A DNA stretch of 21,943 nucleotides from an uncultured Tessaracoccus sp. GTDB taxonomy: Bacteria > Actinomycetota > Actinomycetes > Propionibacteriales > Propionibacteriaceae. Position 1 is the stretch's first letter; each line of letters opens with the position of its first letter. Where the stretch lies: contig NZ_CAMYFI010000040.1 of assembly GCF_947255005.1 (NCBI RefSeq), forward strand, positions 1-21,943. The letters run 5' to 3'. Of this stretch, positions 6,447 through 13,256 are shown one piece after another. The translations under genes were made by a program, and so were the position numbers. The notes under the pieces were generated by a model that was not told the DNA's origin, made no database searches, and saw nothing but the letters and a program-made list of their open reading frames with translations.

Positions 6447-9028
6447 CGGTTGGCCCGGCGGGCAAGCACGGCGGCTGCACCGATGAAGGTGAGCAGCGCA
6501 ACAGCCGCCGTCGATGCCGCACTTGCGGCGGAAGCTGACCCAGCGGAGGCAGGGGGAAGCACCTCTGCGCCGTCAGCGCCCGACTGAGGCATACCCGCGC
6601 CCGGCTTGCACGGTGTGCCGTTGGCGTAGGCCCAGGTGACCTCGTTGATCATGGCCTTGCCATCCTTCATGAACACACCGCCGTCGCCGGCTTCAGCTTG
6701 GGAGGAAGCAAGCTTGCCTGCTGGCTTGGATTGCGGTGCGCTTCCGCCAGACTTGGTGAACCACAGCTGGTCCACCACCTGACCGAAGTTTCCAGAGGTG
6801 AACACCCCTACCTTGCCCGGCCCGGAGGCGCTGACGAGGGAGAAACGCACCTCGCCGGTGCTTCCAGCAAGGAGGGATTCGTGCATGGTGTTCGCCCCGA
6901 GCCACGGCACACCCGCTACCTGCGCGGATGCAATCATCCACACCGGGCTGCCCTGGCCGGCCACAAAGTCGATGCCGGCGGGAGCCGTGGCCTTGGCCGC
7001 GTTCCCGACGATGAACGTCTGCGACGCGGGGTCAACCCACTGTGCGGGAGACTTGCGGTCGTCCTTGAGCGATGCGACGAGCTTGCCGCCCTCGATCTTG
7101 GGTCCGAAGTCGAAGTGACCGTTCGTCGCACCTTGGCCACCGGAACCCACCTTGAAGCGGAGGGTCGACGTCGTAGCCATGGGCTGGCCGGACTTCGACG
7201 TGGTGGACATCTTCACAGTGAGCGCGTAATCACCCGGAGCGGAGAACACCCAGTTCGGGTGCACGTGCGTGTTGGCGGGGATCGTCGCCGAGCCGCCGGA
7301 CTTGCCGCCTGGCCCCGAGGGCTGCTTGGCGGCCTTGGCAGCGGCGATTTCTTCCTTCGTGGCCGGCCGCACGTTGGTGTGCTTCTTGCACTCCCCCAGG
7401 CTTGGCTTCATGGTTGGTGCGTTGTCCGACGGTGTGCTCGTCGAAGGCGCCGACCCGCCTGCGGGATTCTCACCTGCGGGCTGCCCGCCCGTCTTGCCAG
7501 CATCATTGCGATCAGGGGTGCTTGCCGGAGGTTGGGCCTTGCCGTCACCGGCGGATGCGTCCGCATTGCCCTTGCCGCGGAACTGGTCGCCGACGGTGAA
7601 CGTGTAGGTCTTCGGCTCAGACTTCACAGCCTTGCCACCCGCGGTACCTTCCGCCACGACGGTGAACTTGTAGACACCTGGCTTGGCGAAAATCCAGTTC
7701 GCATGCACGTGCGCCGGCGCGTTCACCGGCAGCGTTGCCCCGTCGACGAGCTGGTACTGGTTGCCATCCAGTAGCGCCGACGGGCCACCGAATGAGGTCT
7801 GACCGTAGACGTGGACAGCACCAGGGCCTTCGACGGAGTGGAACCGCAGCGTCACCTTCGGATCGACGCCGCCGCCTTGCGTGCCGAGCGTGTCCCAACC
7901 TGGCCACAGGAGGTTCGGATCTTGCGTCATGGACAGCGCGTACCCCTTCGGGCCGCCTGGCCATCCGGCAGGAATCTTCTCGTTCCAGGCGGCAGACTTC
8001 ACGTGGAGTTCCACCTTGGCCGGGTCCCTGCGAACGTGTGAGCCCGTGACGTCTTCCTTCAGATCCAACGCCAACTTGCCTTGCTTGGCCGTGACATTGA
8101 ATGCATCGACGTGACCGCGGTCAAAAACCGTCATCGCCTGCGGCGCAGGCTTGGGAGCAGACTTCGGCGCGGGCTTGGGCGAGGGCTTGGCAGTTGGTTT
8201 TGCAGTCGGCGCAGGCTTCGACGTGGGCTTGGCCGTCGGCTTGGCGGTCGGCTTCGGCGTGGGCTTGGCCGTCGGTTTAGCGGTCGGCTTCGGTGAAGGC
8301 TTCACCGTTGGCTTCGGCGAGGGCTTCGGCTTGGGCTTGGGCGCGTCGGTGGCGGATCCCTTGCCTCGGAACTCATCGCCGACGGTGAATACGTACTGCT
8401 GCGAGGCGGACTCCACCTGTTTGCCGCTCTTCGTACCCACAGCCTTCACCTTGAGTTTGTAGACGCCGGGCTTGGTGAAAATCCAATGGGCGTGCGTGTG
8501 GGCAGGGAAGGTCTGCTTGCGCACAGCGCCGCTCTTCAGATCCAGCGTGCCGCCTTCGAGCAGCGGCTCAACACCGCCGAAGGAGCCGTTGCTGAACAGG
8601 TGCACGTTGCCCGGGCCCTTGACGTCTTGGAACACCAAGTCGACGGCCTTATCGAAGCCGGTGCCCTGGATGCCGAGGGTGTCCCACCCCGGCCACAGCA
8701 GGTTCTGGTCCTGCGTCATGGGGAGCCAGTAAGCCTTGGGCGCGCCCGGAACCCCGGAAGGGATGTCCTTCAGCGCTGCCGATTTCACGTGGAGTTCGAC
8801 GCTCTCAGGTGCGCGCTCAACGTGGCTTCCCGTCGCATCCTCTTTGAGGTTCAGTTGCAGCGCCCCGTTCTTCACCGTCACGTTGAACGCATCAACGTGC
8901 CCCTGATCAAGGACGAGTGGGGCGCTGTCAGCCCTCGCCGTCGTCGGCGCAGCCACGCCAAGGAGCGCGGCGATCACACCGATGGCCAAGGCCCGCCAGG
9001 CGGGGGGCGCAATGCTTCGTATGCTCAT
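6443..9028 (-). CDS. Large surface-anchored protein with three repeat domains, transporter-associated (TIGR03773-like)
   Basis: This first gene of the operon encodes an 861-residue exported protein. A signal peptide ends near ARA-DS (residue 33). Repeat domains 1 (about 38-218) and 2 (about 300-481) are close duplicates. Each has GHVDAF (43 and 305), GSHV, ELHVKSAA, LLWPGWDTLG and an H-x-H motif (AHTHAHW at 176, AHVHANW at 439). They are joined by a Lys-Pro-rich spacer (about 231-297). A Gly/Pro/Ser-rich linker follows, then a third, atypical domain (about 580-760) in which NTHVHPNW comes before GHFD. The C-terminus has LPPAS at 824-828, a hydrophobic helix and the basic end ARRANR. Only two cysteines occur (547 and 807). 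ATG is preceded by GGAAG. It probably sits in the cell wall and captures metal or a metal ligand for the importer; the ligand is unproven. Confidence 0.88.
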   Translation of the reverse strand: MSIRSIAPPAWRALAIGVIAALLGVAAPTTARADSAPLVLDQGHVDAFNVTVKNGALQLNLKEDATGSHVERAPESVELHVKSAALKDIPSGVPGAPKAYWLPMTQDQNLLWPGWDTLGIQGTGFDKAVDLVFQDVKGPGNVHLFSNGSFGGVEPLLEGGTLDLKSGAVRKQTFPAHTHAHWIFTKPGVYKLKVKAVGTKSGKQVESASQQYVFTVGDEFRGKGSATDAPKPKPKPSPKPTVKPSPKPTAKPTAKPTPKPTAKPTAKPTSKPAPTAKPTAKPSPKPAPKSAPKPAPQAMTVFDRGHVDAFNVTAKQGKLALDLKEDVTGSHVRRDPAKVELHVKSAAWNEKIPAGWPGGPKGYALSMTQDPNLLWPGWDTLGTQGGGVDPKVTLRFHSVEGPGAVHVYGQTSFGGPSALLDGNQYQLVDGATLPVNAPAHVHANWIFAKPGVYKFTVVAEGTAGGKAVKSEPKTYTFTVGDQFRGKGNADASAGDGKAQPPASTPDRNDAGKTGGQPAGENPAGGSAPSTSTPSDNAPTMKPSLGECKKHTNVRPATKEEIAAAKAAKQPSGPGGKSGGSATIPANTHVHPNWVFSAPGDYALTVKMSTTSKSGQPMATTSTLRFKVGSGGQGATNGHFDFGPKIEGGKLVASLKDDRKSPAQWVDPASQTFIVGNAAKATAPAGIDFVAGQGSPVWMIASAQVAGVPWLGANTMHESLLAGSTGEVRFSLVSASGPGKVGVFTSGNFGQVVDQLWFTKSGGSAPQSKPAGKLASSQAEAGDGGVFMKDGKAMINEVTWAYANGTPCKPGAGMPQSGADGAEVLPPASAGSASAASAASTAAVALLTFIGAAAVLARRANR
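8143..8350 (-). repeat. Lys-Pro-rich tandem repeat inside the surface protein
   Basis: Short units of the type KPTA, KPTP and KPSP repeat about 16 times over roughly 67 residues. The DNA shows a degenerate period of 6-12 bases (for example gtcggcttggcc on the plus strand). Such segments commonly act as stiff wall-spanning spacers. Here it separates duplicated domains 1 and 2. The DNA is a likely place for repeat-number change between strains. Confidence 0.85.
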
Positions 9029-9052
9029 GTGTCACTTCCAATCTCTGGCATC

Positions 9053-9069
9053 ATGAAAATCATTATCAT
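9053..9069 (-). promoter_or_regulatory. Zur/Fur-like operator upstream of the transporter operon
   Basis: The plus strand reads atgaaaatcattatcat, a dyad of two 8-base arms around a central c with one mismatch between the arms. It closely resembles the actinobacterial Zur box core (tgaaaatcattttca) and also the general Fur pattern. It covers the predicted -10 hexamer of the operon, so a bound metal-loaded repressor would block transcription. Zur is preferred because the operon encodes a ZnuA-like importer; Fur cannot be excluded from sequence. Confidence 0.72.
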
Positions 9070-9089
9070 TAGCTTTCGAGGGTTTTCAA
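9062..9089 (-). promoter_or_regulatory. Promoter of the anchored-repeat transporter operon
   Basis: On the minus strand TTGAAA (9089-9084) and GATAAT (9067-9062) are separated by 16 bases, a near-consensus sigma-70 promoter. The expected transcription start lies near 9055, leaving a leader of about 27 bases with GGAAG before the ATG at 9028. The -10 lies inside the Zur-like dyad. Confidence 0.65.
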
Positions 9090-9101
9090 ATCGGGCGGGC
9101 G

Positions 9102-9107
9102 TAGGAT
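9102..9107 (+). promoter_or_regulatory. lipB -10 element (probable leaderless start)
   Basis: TAGGAT ends 6 bases before the lipB ATG, the spacing expected when transcription starts at the start codon. The same bases (AGGA) could instead serve as a weak ribosome binding site, so the reading is not unique. The promoter region is shared back to back with the transporter operon in 85 bases. Confidence 0.5.
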
Positions 9108-9113
9108 GAACGA

Positions 9114-9755
9114 ATGTTGACGTTCGAGGAGCTCGGCCTGGGGGCGGCCGATGCGGAGTATCTGGAAACCTGGGAGTACCAACGCGCCATCCACGACGAG
9201 GTGGCCGCCGGAAAGCGCGGCGGCCACGTGCTACTCGTCGAGCATCCTCCGGTGTACACCGCGGGGCGTCGCACCACCGACGAGATGAAGCCGCGCGACG
9301 GCACGCCGGTGGTGGACACCGACCGGGGCGGCCTCATCACGTATCACGGGCCGGGGCAGCTCGTCGGCTACCCCATCGTCCACCTTGCAGAGGGCATGGG
9401 TGTGGTTGACCATGTGCGTAAACTCGAGGAAGCCATCATCAACCTGCTGGACGAGTACGGCATCGCGGCCGGTCGCGTCACCGGGCGTACCGGGGTCTGG
9501 CTGCCAGCCACTTCCACCAGGCTCGAGCGCAAGATCTGCGCCATCGGAGTGCGCGTGAGTAAACGTACTACCCTGCACGGCTTCGCCCTGAACGTGCGTT
9601 CCAGTGCCGAGCGCTTCGGTAACATCATCCCTTGCGGCATCGACGACGCGGACGTCACGTCGATCGAAGAAGAGCTCCCCGGCGAGTGGACGGTGCAGCG
9701 GGTTGCCCGCGACGTTCGCCCCCACCTCACCGCAGCACTTTCCTACGCGGGCTGA
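9114..9755 (+). CDS. lipB: Octanoyl-[acyl carrier protein]:protein octanoyltransferase (lipoate biosynthesis)
   Basis: LipB moves the octanoyl chain from acyl carrier protein to lysine on lipoyl domains of dehydrogenase complexes and GcvH, the first step of lipoate synthesis in the cytoplasm. The protein has 213 residues, normal for the family. It shows the EHPPVYTAGRR motif (about 43-53), RGGLITYHGPGQ (71-82), the active-site lysine in ERKICAIG (Lys140) and the thioester cysteine in IIPCGI (Cys174), followed by the usual DVTSIEEEL. It starts at ATG and is followed after 17 bases by lipA, its pathway partner. The start fits a leaderless transcript. Confidence 0.97.
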   Translation: MLTFEELGLGAADAEYLETWEYQRAIHDEVAAGKRGGHVLLVEHPPVYTAGRRTTDEMKPRDGTPVVDTDRGGLITYHGPGQLVGYPIVHLAEGMGVVDHVRKLEEAIINLLDEYGIAAGRVTGRTGVWLPATSTRLERKICAIGVRVSKRTTLHGFALNVRSSAERFGNIIPCGIDDADVTSIEEELPGEWTVQRVARDVRPHLTAALSYAG

Positions 9756-9760
9756 TTGAG

Positions 9761-9766
9761 TAGGGT
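9761..9766 (+). promoter_or_regulatory. lipA -10 element (possible internal leaderless promoter)
   Basis: TAGGGT ends 6 bases before the lipA GTG and has the same geometry as at lipB. No good ribosome binding site is visible in the 17-base gap between lipB and lipA, which favours either a leaderless transcript or coupling to lipB. Confidence 0.42.
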
Positions 9767-9772
9767 TGCATC

Positions 9773-10702
9773 GTGACTGCTGTACAGCCTGAGGGCCGAA
9801 AACTCCTTCGAGTTGAGGCCAAGAATGCCCAGACCCCCATCGAGCGCAAGCCGGAGTGGATCCGCACCAAGGCAAAGATGGGCCCCAACTACAACGATCT
9901 GCAACACATCGTGAAGTCGGGCGACCTACACACAGTGTGCCAGGAGGCTGGCTGCCCCAACATCTACGAGTGCTGGGAAGACAGGGAGTCAACGTTCCTG
10001 ATCGGCGGCGACCAGTGCACCCGCCGCTGCGATTTCTGCCAGATCACGTCCGCGAAGCCCGAGGGCTACGACCCGACCGAGCCGCTGCGCGTGGCCGCCT
10101 CCGTGAAGAAGATGGGGCTGCGCTACGCCACCGTCACCGGCGTGTGCCGCGACGACTTGGAAGACGAGGGCGCCTGGCTGTACGCCGAAACGATCCGCCA
10201 GATTCACCAGGTCAACCCAGGCGTTGGCGTGGAGATGCTGGCGCCCGACTTCTCAGGCAAGCGCGAGCTCGTGCAGCAGGTGCTCGACGCGAAGCCCGAG
10301 GTGTTCGCGCACAACGTCGAAACCGTGCCCCGCATCTTCAAGCGCATCCGCCCTGGTTTCCGCTACGAGCGTTCGCTCGATGTGCTCCGCATGTCGCGCG
10401 AGGAGGGGCTCGTCACCAAGTCAAACCTCATCCTCGGCATGGGTGAGACCCGCGACGAGATCTCCCAGGCCCTGCGAGACCTCCACGACGCGGGCGCAGA
10501 ACTCATCACCATCACGCAGTACCTGCGCCCAGGGCCGACGCTATTGCCCATCGACCGCTGGGTAACCCCGCAGGAGTTCGACGAGTTGGCGGAGGAGGCC
10601 AAGCAGATCGGATACGCTGGTGTGCTGTCCGGGCCGCTGGTCCGGTCGTCGTATCGCGCGGGACGGCTGTACCGAACCGCAATGGAAGCTCGGAAGAAGT
10701 GA
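9773..10702 (+). CDS. lipA: Lipoyl synthase (radical SAM)
   Basis: LipA inserts two sulfur atoms into the protein-bound octanoyl chain made by LipB. The protein has 309 residues. The auxiliary cluster cysteines lie in CQEAGCPNIYEC (56, 61, 67) and the radical SAM cluster in CTRRCDFC (82, 86, 89). The C-terminal RSSYRAG supplies the conserved serine ligand (Ser292). The start is GTG at 9773. One oddity is an extra cysteine, GVCRDDLEDEG at residue 125, where close actinobacterial LipA proteins usually read GVARDDLPDGG. Together with lipB and the following membrane protein it forms a standard actinobacterial gene block. Confidence 0.97.
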   Translation: MTAVQPEGRKLLRVEAKNAQTPIERKPEWIRTKAKMGPNYNDLQHIVKSGDLHTVCQEAGCPNIYECWEDRESTFLIGGDQCTRRCDFCQITSAKPEGYDPTEPLRVAASVKKMGLRYATVTGVCRDDLEDEGAWLYAETIRQIHQVNPGVGVEMLAPDFSGKRELVQQVLDAKPEVFAHNVETVPRIFKRIRPGFRYERSLDVLRMSREEGLVTKSNLILGMGETRDEISQALRDLHDAGAELITITQYLRPGPTLLPIDRWVTPQEFDELAEEAKQIGYAGVLSGPLVRSSYRAGRLYRTAMEARKK

Positions 10703-10717
10703 GCCCAGAAAGGCACC

Positions 10718-11491
10718 ATGGCGAAATCTGAACGCGGCAAAGCGCTAGCGGCCAAGCAGAAGGCGGAGGCCCAGGCGAGGAAACTGGCTAAGAAGAATTC
10801 CTCCGACCCCAAAGACTGGGGCACGATCAAGCAGATCAGGGAGGTCTACCGGGTCACCAAGGAACAAGACCCGAAGCTGCCGCTGTACCTCGCGCTCGCT
10901 TTCCTCATCCCGTTCGCCATCATCCTGGGCCTGACGATCTGGCTGTCGAAGGGCTGGCTCGGCATCGTGTTGTGGGGCGTGCTTGCCGTCATGACCGGCA
11001 TCATGTGCATGACGATCGTGCTCACGCGGCGGGCAAAAAAAGCCACCATCACCCGCTACGAAGGGCAGGCTGGGTCGGCAGAGGTCGCCCTGTCGATGCT
11101 CCCGGAAAAGAAGTGGTTCTCCACCCCCGGCATCGCCGCGAACCGTCACCTCGATGTGGTGCACCGCACCGTTGGCCCCGGCGGCCTCATTCTGATTGGC
11201 GACGGTGAACCCGGGCGGTTGAAGCAGATGCTCGCCAACGAGAAGAAGAAGCACGACCAGATCCTCTACGGCGTCCAGGCGCAGACTATCCAGATGGGCA
11301 ACGGGGGTGGCCAGGTGCCGCTTGCGAAGCTCACCGACCACATCAAGAAGCTCCCCAAGCAGCTGACGGATTCGCAAATCCAGGAGGCGCGCCAGCGGCT
11401 CAAGTCGCTCGACGCGATGCGCCCGAAGATGCCCATCCCGAAGGGGCCCATGAACATGAAGGGCGCTCGCAAGGCCATGCGCGGCCACTGA
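10718..11491 (+). CDS. DUF4191 family membrane protein
   Basis: This is a 257-residue protein that conventionally follows lipA in Actinobacteria (the equivalent of the gene between lipA and the RDD gene in mycobacteria). It has a basic, alanine-rich N-terminus (about 1-30), two membrane helices (about 56-76 and 80-102) with a short turn, and a long cytoplasmic C-terminal part with PGGLILIGDGEP and a Lys/Met/Pro-rich tail. ATG is preceded by GAAAGG at good spacing. The ABC-F gene begins one base after its stop. Function is unknown; membrane topology is predicted from hydrophobicity only. Confidence 0.86.
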   Translation: MAKSERGKALAAKQKAEAQARKLAKKNSSDPKDWGTIKQIREVYRVTKEQDPKLPLYLALAFLIPFAIILGLTIWLSKGWLGIVLWGVLAVMTGIMCMTIVLTRRAKKATITRYEGQAGSAEVALSMLPEKKWFSTPGIAANRHLDVVHRTVGPGGLILIGDGEPGRLKQMLANEKKKHDQILYGVQAQTIQMGNGGGQVPLAKLTDHIKKLPKQLTDSQIQEARQRLKSLDAMRPKMPIPKGPMNMKGARKAMRGH

Positions 11492-11492
11492 C

Positions 11493-13253
11493 GTGGCCAA
11501 CATCGTCAACGCCGAGGGCATCACGCACGGCTTCGGCACCAGGATTCTTCTCGACGACGTCTCCCTCGGTCTGGGAGCCGGCGATGTGGTGGGCGTCGTC
11601 GGGCGCAACGGCGACGGCAAATCCACCCTGCTGCGCATCCTCACCGGCTCGCTCACACCCGACGCGGGGCGAGTGACCGTCTCCAATTCCGCTTCCATCG
11701 GCACGCTCGGACAGCAGCACATTGGCGACGATGCCGACACCATTCGCGACGTCGCCCTCGGCGGCGAGCCCGACCACGTATTCGCCCGTCACGCCGAGCA
11801 GCGCGCCGTCGTCGAAGCGCTACTTCCGGGTATCGACCTCGACCGCCCGCTGGGCGAGCTCTCGGGCGGCGAGCGCCGTCGCGTAGGGCTGGTTTCCGTA
11901 CTCCTCGGCCCGCACGACCTCCTCGTCCTCGACGAGCCCACAAACCATCTCGACGTCGAGGCCATCGCGTTCCTAGCGGGGCATCTTGCCGAGCGCACCC
12001 GCGCCGGCCTGGCGATGCTCGTCGTGAGCCACGACCGCTGGTTCCTCGACGCGGTGTGCACCCGAATCTGGGAGGTGCACGATGCCATGGTGGACGCCTA
12101 CGACGGCGGCTACGCGGCCTACGTGTTGGCTCGCGTGGAACGCCAGCGCCAGGCGGCGGCGAACGAGGCTCGTCGGAAGAATCTGGCCCGCAAAGAGCTC
12201 GCCTGGCTCAGGCGCGGGGCGCCGGCGCGCACGTCGAAACCGAAGTTCCGTATCGAAGCGGCCAACGAACTCATCAAGGGCGAGCCAGAGCCGCGCGACA
12301 AGCTGCAGCTGGAGCGGTTCGCGACCGCGCGCCTGGGCAAGGACGTCTTTGATCTCATCAACGTGGGCTACGAGGTGGGCGGCAAGCGTCTGTTGCAGGG
12401 CCTGGACTGGTCGATCGGCCCAGGTGAGCGCATCGGGCTCGTGGGCGTGAACGGGGCGGGGAAAACGTCGCTGCTGGATCTGCTCGCTGGGCTCCGCTCC
12501 CCTAACCAAGGCAAGATCAAGCGCGGCCAGACAATCCGTTTGGCCTATCTCTCGCAGGCCGTGGGAGAGCTGGACGACGACGATCGGGTGCTGCAATCCG
12601 TGCAGCGGCTCAAGCAGGAGACCAAGCTCGCCACCGGGCGCGAGGCCAGTGCATCGAATCTGCTGGAGGAGTTCGGGTTCACCGGCGACAAGCTCGTCGC
12701 GCGCATCGGAGATCTCTCCGGCGGCGAGCGGCGACGGCTGCAGTTCCTGCGACTGCTGCTCACCGAGCCGAACGTGCTCATGTTGGATGAGCCGACGAAC
12801 GACCTCGATATCGACACGCTCACCGTCATCGAGGACTACCTCGATACCTGGCCGGGCACGCTCATCGTCGTCTCCCACGACCGCTACTTCCTGGAGCGCG
12901 TCACCGACGTCACCTACGCGCTGCTCGGCGATGGCACGTGCGGGCTACTGCCTGGTGGCGTCGACGAATACCTGGCACGTCGGCGTGCGGCGTTGGAGGC
13001 GGCGAACGAGCCTGCCCAGCCGGCAACGCAGAAGCAGCCTTCCGAAGCTGCCCAGGAGCGTGCGCGCAAGAAGGAAGTGGCGAAGCTCGAAGGCCAGCTC
13101 GACAAGGTCGAGCGAGAGATCGCCACACTGCACGACAAGATGGTGGCAGCTGCGACGGACTACGAACGCCTCGCCGCGCTCAATGCCGAGCTCCAAGACG
13201 CTGAGGCTCGGCGGGACGCAATTGAGGAAGCCTGGCTGGAGGCAGCACAGTAG
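11493..13253 (+). CDS. ABC-F family ATPase (Uup-like ribosome-associated)
   Basis: This is a 586-residue soluble protein with two ABC ATPase domains and no membrane segment, the ABC-F plan of proteins that act on ribosomes. The first domain has GRNGDGKST (37-45), ELSGGERRR and LLVLDEPTNHLD. The linker contains the ARTSKPKFRIEAA motif typical of the Uup branch. The second domain has GVNGAGKTS, DLSGGERRRLQ and VLMLDEPTNDLD. A charged coiled coil of about 70 residues closes the protein, again as in Uup. The start is GTG, one base after the DUF4191 stop, so translation is probably coupled. It meets the next gene tail to tail with three bases between. A role in antibiotic resistance is possible for some ABC-F proteins but nothing here points to it. 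Confidence 0.92.
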   Translation: MANIVNAEGITHGFGTRILLDDVSLGLGAGDVVGVVGRNGDGKSTLLRILTGSLTPDAGRVTVSNSASIGTLGQQHIGDDADTIRDVALGGEPDHVFARHAEQRAVVEALLPGIDLDRPLGELSGGERRRVGLVSVLLGPHDLLVLDEPTNHLDVEAIAFLAGHLAERTRAGLAMLVVSHDRWFLDAVCTRIWEVHDAMVDAYDGGYAAYVLARVERQRQAAANEARRKNLARKELAWLRRGAPARTSKPKFRIEAANELIKGEPEPRDKLQLERFATARLGKDVFDLINVGYEVGGKRLLQGLDWSIGPGERIGLVGVNGAGKTSLLDLLAGLRSPNQGKIKRGQTIRLAYLSQAVGELDDDDRVLQSVQRLKQETKLATGREASASNLLEEFGFTGDKLVARIGDLSGGERRRLQFLRLLLTEPNVLMLDEPTNDLDIDTLTVIEDYLDTWPGTLIVVSHDRYFLERVTDVTYALLGDGTCGLLPGGVDEYLARRRAALEAANEPAQPATQKQPSEAAQERARKKEVAKLEGQLDKVEREIATLHDKMVAAATDYERLAALNAELQDAEARRDAIEEAWLEAAQ

Positions 13254-13256
13254 CGG

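Noticed and set aside
8143..8350. Repeat tract considered as a CRISPR or intergenic satellite.
   Set aside because: It lies in frame inside the surface protein gene, the period is 6-12 bases and there are no unique spacers.
10745..11743. A 332-codon minus-strand frame across the DUF4191 and ABC-F genes.
   Set aside because: It spans two well-supported genes on the opposite strand and shows no domain.
11493..13253. ABC-F gene considered as a macrolide-type resistance determinant.
   Set aside because: The ARTSKPKFRI linker and the C-terminal coiled coil fit the housekeeping Uup branch, and there is no attenuator-like leader upstream.
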